From: Alphaproteobacteria bacterium
GTDB lineage: Bacteria > Pseudomonadota > Alphaproteobacteria > Sphingomonadales > Sphingomonadaceae
Direction of reading: 5' to 3'
Assembly: GCA_018970445.1 (NCBI GenBank)
Contig: JAGWWF010000008.1
Span: forward strand, 62,001 to 126,000
DNA: 64,000 nt
A program made the position numbers and the translations under genes. The notes beneath the pieces were generated by a model. The model had not been told where the DNA came from. It made no database searches and worked only from the letters and a program-made list of their open reading frames with translations. Below are positions 8,892 to 17,741 of this stretch, piece by piece (the first letter of the stretch is position 1; the number at the start of each line of letters is the position of its first letter).

Positions 8892-10493
8892 TCAGGCGGC
8901 CTTGGGTGCCGATTCGCGCACACCCTGATCGACATGGGCTTCGAACTGGGCGAAATTGGCAATGAACATCGCCACCAGCTTGCGCGCCTGCGCATCATAA
9001 GCGGCCTTGTCGGCCCAGGTGTCGCGCGGGTTGAGGATGGTGGCGTCCACACCGGGCACCGAAACCGGCACGGCAAAGCCGAAGTTTTCATCGGTGCGGA
9101 ATTCGGCCGCGTTCAGGCTGCCATCCAGCGCAGCGTTCAGCAGCGCGCGCGTCGCCTTGATCGGCATGCGGTGGCCGCCGGCGGTGGCGCTGCCGCCGGT
9201 CCAGCCGGTGTTGACCAGCCAGACATCGACACCGCCCCTGGCGATGCGTTCCTTCAGGAGATTGCCATAGACCGACGGATGGCGCGGCATGAACGGCGCG
9301 CCAAAGCAGGTGGAAAAGGTGGCATCGGGTTCCGTCACGCCGATTTCGGTGCCGGCCACGCGCGCGGTATAGCCCGACAGGAAATGATACATGGCCTGGT
9401 CGGGCGTCAGCTTGGAAATCGGCGGCAGGATGCCGAACGCATCGGCGGTGAGCATGATGATGTTGCGCGGCACCGGGCCCATGTTGCTGGCCGAGGCATT
9501 GGGAATGAACTCGATCGGATAGGAACCGCGGCTGTTTTCGGCCAGGCTATTGTCGTCCAGGTCGATCACGCGCGTCACCGGGTCGATCACGACATTTTCC
9601 AGCACCGTGCCAAAGCGGCGGGTCGTGGCATGGATCTCCGGCTCCGCATCGGCCGAAAGCCGGATCATCTTGGCATAGCAGCCGCCTTCGAAATTGAAGA
9701 CCGCCGTGTCGGACCAGCCATGTTCATCATCGCCGATCAGCGTGCGGCTGGCATCGGCCGAAAGCGTGGTCTTGCCGGTGCCCGACAGGCCGAAGAAGAT
9801 GGCGGTGTCGCCATCCTTGCCGATGTTGGCCGAGCAGTGCATCGGCATCACGCCCGACAGCGGCAGCAGATAGTTGAGGATGGAGAAGACCGATTTCTTC
9901 ATTTCGCCGGCATAGGCGGTGCCGCCGATCAGCACGGTCTTGTTGGTGAAATCCACCGCCACCACGGTTTCGCTGCGGCAGCCATGGCGGGCCGGATCGG
10001 CCTTGAAGCTGGGCAGATCGATGATCGTGTATTCGGGCAGGAAATCGGCCAGATCGGCCAGGTCCGGGCGCACCAGCAGGGTGCGGATGAACAGGCTGTG
10101 CCAGGCAAATTCGGTGATCACCCGCACCTTCACCCGATGTTCGGGCTGGCTGCCGCCAAACAGATCCTGCACGAACAGATCGGATTTGGTGGCGAGCGCC
10201 GCCTGGAAATCGGCCTTGATCGCCGCGAACTGTTCCGGCGTGATGCTCTTGTTCTTGTCCCACCAGATTTCGCCATCGGTGACGGCGTCGCGCACGATGA
10301 ACTTGTCGTTGGCCGATCGGCCGGTGTGCTTGCCGGTCTTCACCACCAGCGCGCCATGTTCCGACAACAGGCCCTCGCCGCGCTGCACGGCCAGTTCCAC
10401 CAGCGCGCCGGTGGCCAGGTTCCAGTGCAGTGCAGCGGGCGTGTCATAGCCCTGCGCAGCCAGGCTATGGCTGGAAATCACGGTCGACGGCAC
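8892..10493 (-). CDS. pckA: Phosphoenolpyruvate carboxykinase (ATP)
   Basis: A 533-residue ATP-type PEP carboxykinase that converts oxaloacetate and ATP to PEP, ADP and CO2, the entry step of gluconeogenesis. The kinase P-loop [15 protein letters not shown], the following GDDEHGWSD metal-binding stretch and [17 protein letters not shown] are all present, and length is normal for the family. I place the start at a GTG preceded by AAGGAG with 6-nt spacing; the longer open frame upstream has no such signal. It is divergent from chvI, an arrangement also known in Rhizobiales. A perfect ATACGTAT palindrome lies 66 nt upstream of the start codon, matching sites at the maltodextrin locus in this window, so sugar-dependent repression is likely. 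Confidence 0.97.
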   Translation of the reverse strand: MPSTVISSHSLAAQGYDTPAALHWNLATGALVELAVQRGEGLLSEHGALVVKTGKHTGRSANDKFIVRDAVTDGEIWWDKNKSITPEQFAAIKADFQAALATKSDLFVQDLFGGSQPEHRVKVRVITEFAWHSLFIRTLLVRPDLADLADFLPEYTIIDLPSFKADPARHGCRSETVVAVDFTNKTVLIGGTAYAGEMKKSVFSILNYLLPLSGVMPMHCSANIGKDGDTAIFFGLSGTGKTTLSADASRTLIGDDEHGWSDTAVFNFEGGCYAKMIRLSADAEPEIHATTRRFGTVLENVVIDPVTRVIDLDDNSLAENSRGSYPIEFIPNASASNMGPVPRNIIMLTADAFGILPPISKLTPDQAMYHFLSGYTARVAGTEIGVTEPDATFSTCFGAPFMPRHPSVYGNLLKERIARGGVDVWLVNTGWTGGSATAGGHRMPIKATRALLNAALDGSLNAAEFRTDENFGFAVPVSVPGVDATILNPRDTWADKAAYDAQARKLVAMFIANFAQFEAHVDQGVRESAPKAA

Positions 10494-10558
10494 GATGTCT
10501 CTCCTTGCAACGGGGCCCCCACAGCCCCTCCCCCTGTGATTGCCGGGGCATAACGCAC

Positions 10559-10571
10559 GCATACGTATTCG
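10559..10571. promoter_or_regulatory. Candidate LacI-family operator upstream of pckA
   Basis: GCATACGTATTCG contains the perfect 8-bp palindrome ATACGTAT (10561-10568). The same core occurs twice in the intergenic region of the LacI-type regulator at 49.6 kb. It lies in the pckA/chvI divergent region, closer to pckA. Confidence 0.6.
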
Positions 10572-10669
10572 TCAAAAGCCCTGATGTCGTGCGGTGGGGC
10601 ATGGCTGCCATGCAGGCGGCGCAGGGGCGGCCCTTGCCAGCGCCGCGCACCCGTTCCACATAGGCCCGG

Positions 10670-11410
10670 ATGGACAACAGCGCCCAGACCGCCCCGACGA
10701 TCGCCCTGGTGGATGATGATCGCAACATCCTCACCTCGGTGTCGATCGCGCTTCAGGCCGAAGGCTTTGCCGTGCGGCTCTATTCCGATGGGGACAGCGC
10801 GCTGAAAGCCCTGCTCGACAATCTGCCCGATCTGGTGGTGCTGGACATCAAGATGCCGCGCATGGACGGGATGGATGTGCTGCGCCGCCTGCGCGAGAAA
10901 AGCCCGGTGCCGGTGATCTTCCTGACCAGCAAGGACACCGAGATCGACGAGGCGCTGGGCCTGGCCATGGGGGCCGATGATTATATCGGCAAGCCGTTCA
11001 GCCAGCGCCTGCTGATCGAACGCATCCGCGCCGTGCTGCGCCGCACCGCCAACCGCAAGGCCGCCGAGGAGGAACCCGGCCAGGCGGCCGCCGAACCCAT
11101 CGTGCGCGGCCGCCTGACCATGGACCCGGCCCGCCACCGGGTGATCTGGGATGGCGGCGATGGCCGGCGCGGCGATGTGGCATTGACCGTCACCGAATTC
11201 ATGATCCTGGAAACGCTTGCCAGCCGCCCCGGCTTCGTCAAATCGCGCGACCAGCTGATGGATGCCGCCTATTCCCACGATGTCTATGTCGATGATCGCA
11301 CCATCGATTCCCACATCAAGCGGCTGCGCAAGAAATTCCGCGTGGTCGATCACCAGTTCAAGTCGATCGAGACGCTCTATGGCGTCGGTTATCGTTTCAA
11401 CGAGGAATAG
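10670..11410 (+). CDS. chvI: Response regulator ChvI, OmpR family
   Basis: A 246-residue OmpR/PhoB-type response regulator. The receiver domain (about 1-125) has the acidic pair in LVDDD, phospho-acceptor D59 in [11 protein letters not shown] and the K of GKPF. The C-terminal winged helix (about 150-245) has the [15 protein letters not shown] recognition helix and ends GVGYRFNEE. The [19 protein letters not shown] stretch and the position next to ChvG and pckA identify it as ChvI, the acid/envelope-stress regulator of alphaproteobacteria. It starts the operon that continues through ChvG to HPr; the gap to chvG is 5 nt. Confidence 0.95.
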   Translation: MDNSAQTAPTIALVDDDRNILTSVSIALQAEGFAVRLYSDGDSALKALLDNLPDLVVLDIKMPRMDGMDVLRRLREKSPVPVIFLTSKDTEIDEALGLAMGADDYIGKPFSQRLLIERIRAVLRRTANRKAAEEEPGQAAAEPIVRGRLTMDPARHRVIWDGGDGRRGDVALTVTEFMILETLASRPGFVKSRDQLMDAAYSHDVYVDDRTIDSHIKRLRKKFRVVDHQFKSIETLYGVGYRFNEE

Positions 11411-11415
11411 GCACG

Positions 11416-12945
11416 GTGGGCACCGAATCCGCGGTGCAGGAATGGCGGCGCGGGCTGGGCTTCGGCTCGCTCAGGGCGCGCATCTTTGCGGTCAATCTGC
11501 TGGCGGTGTGCGTGCTGGCGATCATGCTGCTCTATCTCGATACGGTGCGGGCCCGCCTGCTCGACGAACGCACCGATGCCCTGTCCAACGAAGCGGTGGC
11601 GATTGCCGGGCTGGCGGCCGATTTGCCGGCCGGGCTGGAGCGACTCAGCTTTGCCCGCGGCACCCGCATCCGGCTCTATGCCGGCGATGGCGGCCTGCTC
11701 ACCGACAATTGGCACGGCCCGGCCACAAGGCAATTCCGGATCGAGGACCCGGCCGCCTATTCCTGGCGGCGCGCATCGGCCAAGTTCATCGATCGGGCGC
11801 TGGAACAGGTGCAGGGCAACAGGGCGCTGCCGGTCTATGCCGAAGCCATGCCGGATCGCGCCGGCCAATGGCCGGAAGCGGCGCGGGCGCTGGCCACGGG
11901 GCGGCCGGCCACCCAGCTGCGCCGGGCGGTGGATGGCAGCTATATCGTCGGCGCGGCGGCGCCCGTGCCCGGCGTGGGCGTGGTGCATCTGACCGACAAT
12001 GCCGAAGACGTGTCGCGCGTGCTGCGGGCCGAACGCCTGACCAGTTTCTGGCTGCTGGCGTCGGTGGCGGCCATCACCTTCGGCCTGTCGCTGTATCTGG
12101 CCCGCACCATCGTGCGGCCGCTGCGGATGCTGGCCATCGCCGCCCACCGGGTGCGGCTGGGCCGCAGCCGCGAGGTGGTGGTGCCGCGCCTGCCCGACCG
12201 ACGCGACGAGATCGGCGCGCTGGCCCGCGCCCTGTCCGACATGTCGATCGCCCTGCGCCGCCAGATCGATGCCACCGAAGCCTTTGCCGCCGATGTGGCG
12301 CATGAACTGAAGAACCCGCTCGCCTCGCTGCGCTCCGCTGTCGACGTGCTCGACCGGGTCGAGCAGCCGGACCTGCGCGCGCAGTTGCTGGCGGTGATTC
12401 GCGACGACGTGGGCCGCATCGACCGGCTGATCACCGATATCGCCGATGCCAGCCGGCTGGATGCCGAACTGTCGCGCACCGGGTTCCAGCCCGTCGATCT
12501 GGCCCGGCTGTGCACCGGCCTGGTGACGGCCTATGGCGTTGCCGGCCCGCCGCGCGGCGTGACCATCACGCTGGACACGCCGCCGGCTGGCCTGCCCGAC
12601 ATCGAAGGCGACGCCGCCCGGCTGGCGCAGGTGCTGCGCAACCTGATCGACAATGCCATCAGCTTTTCGCCCGATGGAGGCCGTGTCACCCTGGGGCTGG
12701 CCACGGCCGGGGATCAGGTGGAGGTGACGGTGGCCGACCAGGGCCCCGGCGTGCCGGCAGCCAACCGCGCCGACATCTTCCGGCGATTCTATTCGGAACG
12801 CCCGGCAACCGAGGATTTCGGCCGCCATTCCGGGCTGGGCCTGTCGATTGCCGGGGCCATCGTGGCCGCGCACGGCGGCAGCATCCGGGTGGAGGATGCC
12901 GGCGGCGGCGGGGCGCTGTTCCGGGTTGGCCTGCCGGTGGCATGA
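11416..12945 (+). CDS. chvG: Sensor histidine kinase ChvG
   Basis: A 509-residue inner-membrane sensor kinase, partner of ChvI. It has TM1 at about residues 23-45, a periplasmic sensor region of about 160 residues, TM2 at about 208-230, and a HAMP linker. The phospho-acceptor is H296 in HELKNPLASLRSAVDVL, and the ATPase boxes are NLIDNAISFSPDGG, DQGPGVP and GLGLSIAGAIV. The start is GTG, 5 nt after the chvI stop. Its stop overlaps the ATG of the next gene (ATGA), so the kinase and the HprK/RapZ protein are translationally coupled. In rhizobia ChvG activity is restrained by periplasmic ExoR; no exoR is present here. Confidence 0.94.
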   Translation: MGTESAVQEWRRGLGFGSLRARIFAVNLLAVCVLAIMLLYLDTVRARLLDERTDALSNEAVAIAGLAADLPAGLERLSFARGTRIRLYAGDGGLLTDNWHGPATRQFRIEDPAAYSWRRASAKFIDRALEQVQGNRALPVYAEAMPDRAGQWPEAARALATGRPATQLRRAVDGSYIVGAAAPVPGVGVVHLTDNAEDVSRVLRAERLTSFWLLASVAAITFGLSLYLARTIVRPLRMLAIAAHRVRLGRSREVVVPRLPDRRDEIGALARALSDMSIALRRQIDATEAFAADVAHELKNPLASLRSAVDVLDRVEQPDLRAQLLAVIRDDVGRIDRLITDIADASRLDAELSRTGFQPVDLARLCTGLVTAYGVAGPPRGVTITLDTPPAGLPDIEGDAARLAQVLRNLIDNAISFSPDGGRVTLGLATAGDQVEVTVADQGPGVPAANRADIFRRFYSERPATEDFGRHSGLGLSIAGAIVAAHGGSIRVEDAGGGGALFRVGLPVA

Positions 12946-14318
12946 TGGCGGATGAAGGCGCCATTCCCGATACCATCCATGCCAGCGCCGTGGCCCGCGA
13001 TGGCCGCGCCGTGCTGTTGCTGGGGCCGGCGGGCAGCGGCAAATCCGATCTGGCGCTGCGGCTGGTGGCAGCCGGCTGGCAGCTGGTGGCCGATGATCGG
13101 GTGGTGCTGACCCGTGTGGGCGACCGGCTGCTGGCCAGCGCCCCGCCGCGGCTGGCTGGCCTGATCGAGGTGCGGGGGCTGGGCATCGTGCCCGAACCCA
13201 CCCACAATGCCATGGTGGCGCTGGCGCTGGATCTGGGCCGCCGGCCCGATCGGCTGCCGGCGGCGGACTGGATCGGCTGGCACGGTCTGCCGGTGCCGCT
13301 GCTGGCCTTTGAACCCTTTGGCGATTCCGCAGTGGAACGTGTGGCGCGGGCCTTGGCAAACGCCGGCCTGGATGGCAGCACAACCCCCGTGCAACCGATC
13401 CTGATCGTCACCGGCCTGTCGGGCGCCGGCAAATCCACCGTGCTCAAGGCACTGGAAGATGCCGGGCACGAAGTGGTCGACAATCTGCCCATCAGCCTGA
13501 TGGACGGGCTGCTGGCGGCCGCCGCGCCGCGCCCGATTGCGCTGGGCCTGGACAGCCGCACCCGCGCCTTTGATGCCAAGGCGCTGGCAGCGCGGGTGGC
13601 GGCGCTGCGCGATTGTGCCCGCGATGTGCGGCTGGTCTATCTGGATTGCGCCGATGACGTGCTGATCCGGCGCTTTTCCGAAACCCGCCGCCGCCACCCG
13701 CTGGCGCTCGACCGGCCGGCGATCGACGGCATAAGGGCCGAACGCGACCTGTTGGGCGGCCTGAAGCGCAGCGCCGATCTGGTGATCGATTCGACCGAGC
13801 TTTCCGTCACCGATCTGCGCGCCATCGTGACCGAACGCTTTGGCGGCGGCTTCTCGCCGGGGTTGACGGTGACGCTGATGAGCTTCGGCTTTGCCGCCGG
13901 CCTCCCGCGGGAGGCCGATCTGGTGTTCGACATGCGGTTTCTGGCCAATCCGCACTGGGATGCGGCGCTGCGCCCGCTCACCGGCGAGGATGCGGCCGTG
14001 GCCGCCTTCGTGGAGGCCGATCCGCTCTATGCCGGCACGCTCGACCGGATCGACGATCTGATCCGCAGCCTGCTGCCCGGCTATGCCCGCGAGGGCAAAT
14101 CCTATCTCACCATCGCCATCGGCTGCACCGGCGGCCGGCACCGCAGCGTGGCGGTGGCGCGGGCGCTGGCCGGGCGGCTGGCGGCGCATCTGGCCAACAG
14201 CGGGCAGACCGTGGCGCTGGTGCATCGGGATATCGCAAAACAGGCCGGCGATGCCGCCGTGGTGGCAGGCGCCCCATTGACAGACTCGGCCAAAGCGGGC
14301 GAGGCCAGCAGCCGATGA
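12942..14318 (+). CDS. HPr kinase domain fused in frame to RapZ
   Basis: A single uninterrupted frame of 458 codons covers two proteins that are normally separate. Residues about 12-145 are the short alphaproteobacterial HPr kinase (HprK C-terminal domain only): P-loop GPAGSGKS (28-35) and the HprK signature LIEVRGLGIV (74-83). Residues about 150-458 are RapZ (RNase adapter, formerly YvcJ/YhbJ): Walker A GLSGAGKS (158-165), the VDNLP motif, and the C-terminal GCTGGRHRSV (394-403). There is no stop or frame change between them. Separate translation of RapZ from an internal GTG at 13389 (codon 150) is formally possible, but I see no good Shine-Dalgarno there. HprK phosphorylates HPr on serine; RapZ controls hexosamine synthesis in enterobacteria. 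The neighbours EIIA and HPr are the expected HprK partners. Confidence 0.9.
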   Translation: MMADEGAIPDTIHASAVARDGRAVLLLGPAGSGKSDLALRLVAAGWQLVADDRVVLTRVGDRLLASAPPRLAGLIEVRGLGIVPEPTHNAMVALALDLGRRPDRLPAADWIGWHGLPVPLLAFEPFGDSAVERVARALANAGLDGSTTPVQPILIVTGLSGAGKSTVLKALEDAGHEVVDNLPISLMDGLLAAAAPRPIALGLDSRTRAFDAKALAARVAALRDCARDVRLVYLDCADDVLIRRFSETRRRHPLALDRPAIDGIRAERDLLGGLKRSADLVIDSTELSVTDLRAIVTERFGGGFSPGLTVTLMSFGFAAGLPREADLVFDMRFLANPHWDAALRPLTGEDAAVAAFVEADPLYAGTLDRIDDLIRSLLPGYAREGKSYLTIAIGCTGGRHRSVAVARALAGRLAAHLANSGQTVALVHRDIAKQAGDAAVVAGAPLTDSAKAGEASSR

Positions 14319-14716
14319 TCGGATTGGTACTGGTGACCCACGGCCAGCTGGCGGTGGAATTCAAGGCGGCGATGGAGCATGTCGTCGGCCCCCAGGCGTG
14401 CGTGGAAACCATCTGCATCGCCGCGGAGGATGACATGGAGCTGCGCCGCGCCGACATTGCAGCGGCGGTAAAGGCCTGCAACAGCGGCAAGGGCGTGATC
14501 ATCCTGACCGACATGTTCGGTGGCACCCCGTCCAACCTTGCCATCTCGCTGCTGGGCGCCCAGGTGGAGGTGATTGCCGGGGTCAATCTGCCGATGCTGA
14601 TCAAGCTGGCCAGCGTGCGCAAGACCGGCACGGTGGAAGCCGCCGTGCAGGCCGCCCAGGATGCCGGGCGCAAATATATCGCGGTGGCCAGCCGCATGCT
14701 GGGCGAAGCCGCTTGA
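14315..14716 (+). CDS. PTS EIIA component, mannose family (regulatory)
   Basis: A 133-residue EIIA of the mannose class. The phospho-accepting histidine is H9 in LVTHGQLA, and TDMFGGTPSNLA is the family signature. No EIIB, EIIC or EIID is present, so it is not a sugar transporter but the terminal phosphate acceptor of the alphaproteobacterial regulatory PTS, receiving phosphate from HPr-His. The start overlaps the hprK/rapZ stop (ATGA), and its own stop overlaps the HPr start. The full chvI-to-HPr run is therefore one translationally linked operon. Confidence 0.93.
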   Translation: MIGLVLVTHGQLAVEFKAAMEHVVGPQACVETICIAAEDDMELRRADIAAAVKACNSGKGVIILTDMFGGTPSNLAISLLGAQVEVIAGVNLPMLIKLASVRKTGTVEAAVQAAQDAGRKYIAVASRMLGEAA

Positions 14717-14991
14717 GCGGCACCGCCGGCCCGGTGCGGGTCCCCATCACCAACCGGCGCGGCCTGCACGCCCGCGCCAGCGCCAAGTTCGTCACACTGG
14801 CCTCCGGCTTTGATGCCGAGGTGACGGTGAGCCACGACGGCTCGCAGGTGACCGGCACCTCGATCATGGGCCTGATGATGCTGGCCGCGGCCATGGGCGA
14901 CGAGATCGAGATCAGCGCCACGGGCGCCGAAGCGGCGGCCGCAGTGGAAAAGCTGGCCGGGCTGGTGCTCGACCGATTCGGCGAGGATTGA
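14713..14991 (+). CDS. ptsH: Phosphocarrier HPr
   Basis: A 92-residue HPr. The histidine phosphorylation site is H19 in RRGLHARAS and the regulatory serine is S50 in GTSIMGLMML; their 31-residue spacing matches His15/Ser46 of other HPr proteins. Ser50 would be the substrate of the HprK domain encoded two genes upstream. The start is a rare TTG embedded in the EIIA stop (TTGA), which probably makes expression depend on EIIA translation. An in-frame GTG a few codons later is an alternative but would shorten the first strand. EI (ptsP/ptsI) is not in the window. Confidence 0.93.
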   Translation: MSGTAGPVRVPITNRRGLHARASAKFVTLASGFDAEVTVSHDGSQVTGTSIMGLMMLAAAMGDEIEISATGAEAAAAVEKLAGLVLDRFGED

Positions 14992-14993
14992 GG

Positions 14994-16514
14994 ATGACGG
15001 CAGCCCGGGTCGCCTGGCCGATCGCGGTGCTGCTGGCTGTCACCACCATCGCCACCGCTGCCACCGCCGGACCGGATTCTGACACCAGGGCGTGGCTGGC
15101 GCGCACCGCCGAACTGTCCAGCGACACCATGGCAGGCCGCGATGCCGGCAGCCCTGGCCATGCCCGCGCCATCGATCTGGTGGAAGGCTGGTTCAAGGCA
15201 GCGCGGCTGCAACCGGCGGGCAGCGCCGGCAGCTATCGCCAGACGGTGCCGCTGCACGAGGTGCGGGTGACGGCAGCGGCCATGCAGGTGACGCAGCCCG
15301 ATGGCCGCACGGTGCCGCTGAGATTTCTGCACGACATCACGCCGCGCGCCGCCTCCGATCTGCCGGCCAGCCTGTCAGCCCCGATGCGCTTTGCAGGCTA
15401 TTGCAGCAGGGCAGAAACCGGACCGGAACTCCAAGGCAAGATCGCCATCTGTTTTGGCAGCCGCCGCGCCGGGCGGGCGGGGGCAGCGGAACGGCTTGCG
15501 GCGGTGACGGCGGCGGGCGCGGTCGCCATGCTGACCATCGATGATGTGGGTTTCGGCATCGAACCGCCGCGCTGGCCCGATGCCTATGCCCGATCGGTGG
15601 CGCATGATGGCACGGCGCTGCCGGCGGGCCTGCCGCAGTTCCGGGTGAACGGCGCGGCACTGGCAACGCTGATCGCAGGCACCGGCCGGCTGGCCGCGAC
15701 GATCCTGACCGAAGCAACCTATCACCGCGATCTTGACCAGTTCGATGTGCCCAGCCGGTTCGAAGCCCGGCTGAGCATTGTCACCCGCCGCTTTGCATCG
15801 GAACAGCTGTTTGGCCTGCTGCCCGGCAGTTATGCCGCCAAGGCCGGCGAGGCGCTGGTGCTGGGCGCGCACATCGATGGCTATGGCGAGGGTGAGCCGG
15901 TGGCCGGCGATGGCCTGTACAACGGCAGCTTCGATGATGCCGCCTATGTGGCGCTGCTGGCACAATTGGCCCAGCGGCAGCGGGGCAAGGGCTTTGCGCG
16001 GCCCGTGCTGTTTGCGGTGTTCACCGGCGAGGAAAAGGGACTGCTGGGCGCGCGCTGGTGGTTGCAGCACCCAACCGTGCCGAAGGACCGGCTGGCCGGG
16101 ATGATCAACCTTGATCAACTGCGCCCGCTGTTCCCGCTGCGGGCGCTGACGGTGCACGGCCTGGGCCAGAACAGCCTGGCCGAAACCGCGCGCGCGGTGG
16201 CGCAGGGCCTGAAGATCGGTGTGCGCCCGGATCGGGAGCCGGAACGCAACCTGATCCGCCGGGTGGACAGCTGGCCGTTCATGGAAGCCGGCATTCCGGC
16301 GGTGAACTTCGTCTTTGCCTATGATCCGCGCAGCGAGGAGGAACGCATCTATCGCGACTGGTACCAGCGCCGCTATCACCGCCCGCAGGACGACATGAGC
16401 ACCCCGATCGATCTGGATGCCGCCCGCGATTTCAACCGCTTTTTCTACACGCTCGTCGAAACCGCGGCAAATGCGGCGCAGCGGCCGATGCTCATCCCAT
16501 CACAAAGGCGTTGA
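14994..16514 (+). CDS. Exported M28-family zinc peptidase
   Basis: A 506-residue predicted periplasmic or secreted metallopeptidase. A signal peptide (residues about 1-26, ending ATAATAG) precedes a protease-associated-like insert and an M28 catalytic domain. Zinc ligands and catalytic residues are visible as H293 and D295 in LGAHIDGYG, the aspartate in GSFDDAA, E346/E347 in FTGEEKG, and NLDQ. Such enzymes are usually aminopeptidases. The ATG is chosen over an in-frame TTG at 14988 because GAGGA lies 6 nt before it. The gene follows HPr closely but has no evident functional tie to it, and its 3' end overlaps the convergent VOC gene by 23 nt. Confidence 0.88.
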   Translation: MTAARVAWPIAVLLAVTTIATAATAGPDSDTRAWLARTAELSSDTMAGRDAGSPGHARAIDLVEGWFKAARLQPAGSAGSYRQTVPLHEVRVTAAAMQVTQPDGRTVPLRFLHDITPRAASDLPASLSAPMRFAGYCSRAETGPELQGKIAICFGSRRAGRAGAAERLAAVTAAGAVAMLTIDDVGFGIEPPRWPDAYARSVAHDGTALPAGLPQFRVNGAALATLIAGTGRLAATILTEATYHRDLDQFDVPSRFEARLSIVTRRFASEQLFGLLPGSYAAKAGEALVLGAHIDGYGEGEPVAGDGLYNGSFDDAAYVALLAQLAQRQRGKGFARPVLFAVFTGEEKGLLGARWWLQHPTVPKDRLAGMINLDQLRPLFPLRALTVHGLGQNSLAETARAVAQGLKIGVRPDREPERNLIRRVDSWPFMEAGIPAVNFVFAYDPRSEEERIYRDWYQRRYHRPQDDMSTPIDLDAARDFNRFFYTLVETAANAAQRPMLIPSQRR

Positions 16515-16863
16515 GCTTGTTGCCATCGGGATCGCGGAAATAGCCGGCATAAAAGCCGGAATCGCCGCGCGGGCCGGGCGGGCCATCGCAGCTGCCGCCA
16601 TTGGCCAGCGCCAGCGCATGGATCCGGTCAACCTGGGCGCGATCCTTTGCTTCCAGCGCCACCATCACGCCATTGCCGACACTGGCCGGATTGCCATCGA
16701 ACGGCCTGGTGGCGGCCAGGCCGGCCGCACCGCCCGGCGTGCCCCAGGCGATGAAATTGTCGAACTCCATCATCCGGCCGGTGCCCAGCTCGGCGGCAAT
16801 GGGATCATAGAATCGGGCTGCCCGCGTGATATCGCTGGTGCCCAGAGTGACATAGCCGATCAT
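16492..16863 (-). CDS. VOC (glyoxalase/bleomycin-resistance fold) protein
   Basis: A 123-residue single-domain protein of the vicinal-oxygen-chelate superfamily: [20 protein letters not shown] at the start and [13 protein letters not shown] at the end are the two typical beta-alpha-beta signatures. It probably dimerises to form the metal site. Substrate and reaction cannot be assigned; members range from lyases to resistance proteins. A textbook Shine-Dalgarno, AAGGAGG, precedes the ATG. It is convergent with the M28 peptidase gene. Confidence 0.85.
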   Translation of the reverse strand: MIGYVTLGTSDITRAARFYDPIAAELGTGRMMEFDNFIAWGTPGGAAGLAATRPFDGNPASVGNGVMVALEAKDRAQVDRIHALALANGGSCDGPPGPRGDSGFYAGYFRDPDGNKLNAFVMG

Positions 16864-17072
16864 GGCATCCTCCTTGGTGGATATCGAGAACGTATCAGGA
16901 ACGATTTCGAGTCGGCAAGCGGAATCGGCGACGCTGGCCGGTGGCGGCTTGCATATGGCAGGCGGAGCCGTTATGGGCCTGCGCTTCGCATGAACCGGAC
17001 CGCCTGGCCAACAGGGCTGCCATGGCGGTTCTTGATGCGTCTTTCGGCATGGTGCCGATGAAGGAGACCAAA

Positions 17073-17276
17073 ATGCCCAAGATGAAGACCAAGAGCGGGG
17101 TCAAGAAGCGTTTCAAGATCACCGCTTCGGGCAAGATCAAGCACGGCGTGGCCGGCAAGCGCCACCGCCTGATCAGCCACAACAGCAAATATATCCGCCA
17201 GAACCGCGGCACCGATGTGCTGGCAAAGGCCGATACCGCCCGGGTGCATGCCTGGGCCCCCTATGGCCTGAACTGA
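17073..17276 (+). CDS. rpmI: 50S ribosomal protein L35
   Basis: The 67-residue L35 protein of the large ribosomal subunit, starting [14 protein letters not shown] and ending WAPYGLN, with the usual very basic composition. The start is set by AAGGAG 6 nt upstream; the open frame extending further upstream is not coding. rplT follows after 12 nt. infC, which often precedes rpmI, is not present upstream; instead there is a 209-nt non-coding stretch back to the divergent VOC gene, which must hold the promoter. Confidence 0.97.
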   Translation: MPKMKTKSGVKKRFKITASGKIKHGVAGKRHRLISHNSKYIRQNRGTDVLAKADTARVHAWAPYGLN

Positions 17277-17288
17277 GGAGGATCACCC

Positions 17289-17654
17289 ATGCGTATCAAA
17301 CGTGGTGTGACCACCAAGGCCCGGCACAAGCGGATTCTGGATCAGGCGAAGGGCTATTACGGCCGCCGCAAGAACACCATCCGCATTGCCAAGCAGGCGG
17401 TGGAGAAGGCTGGCCAATACGCCTATCGCGACCGCAAGGTGAACAAGCGCAATTTCCGCGCCCTATGGATCCAGCGCATCAATGCCGCCGTGCGCGAAGA
17501 AGGCCTCACCTATTCGCAGTTCATGAACGGCGTGAAGCTGGTTGGTCTGGAAATCGACCGCAAGGTGATGGCCGATCTGGCCATGAACCAGCCAGAAAGC
17601 TTTACCGTCATCATCGGCCAGGTGAAGGCCGCTCTTGAGGCGAAGGCCGCGTAA
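17289..17654 (+). CDS. rplT: 50S ribosomal protein L20
   Basis: The 121-residue L20 protein, which binds 23S rRNA early in large-subunit assembly and in several bacteria autoregulates its own operon. It shows the conserved [16 protein letters not shown] start and the [17 protein letters not shown] stretch. GAGGAGG lies upstream of the ATG. It is co-transcribed with rpmI and is followed by a strong terminator before pheS. Confidence 0.97.
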   Translation: MRIKRGVTTKARHKRILDQAKGYYGRRKNTIRIAKQAVEKAGQYAYRDRKVNKRNFRALWIQRINAAVREEGLTYSQFMNGVKLVGLEIDRKVMADLAMNQPESFTVIIGQVKAALEAKAA

Positions 17655-17677
17655 ACCACGCAGCCGACAAGCAATCA

Positions 17678-17711
17678 GGGGCGCGCGCCTTCACTGGCGC
17701 GCGCCCCTTTT
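17678..17711 (+). terminator. Strong rho-independent terminator between rplT and pheS
   Basis: A perfect 12-bp stem (GGGGCGCGCGCC with GGCGCGCGCCCC, 17678-17689 and 17696-17707) and a 6-nt loop are followed by TTTT. It ends only 30 nt before the pheS start, leaving little room for a separate promoter. Confidence 0.92.
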
Positions 17712-17741
17712 GCGTTCTTCATTCCCGAAACAGGCGTTTTC

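Noticed and set aside
12510-12941. Longer N-terminus for the HprK/RapZ frame
   Set aside because: This stretch lies within chvG in another frame and has no features; the ATG at 12942 overlaps the chvG stop, the common coupling pattern.
16864-17072. Possible infC or leader ORF upstream of rpmI
   Set aside because: No frame here resembles IF3 and no start with ribosome-binding site is seen; it is treated as the rpmI promoter region.
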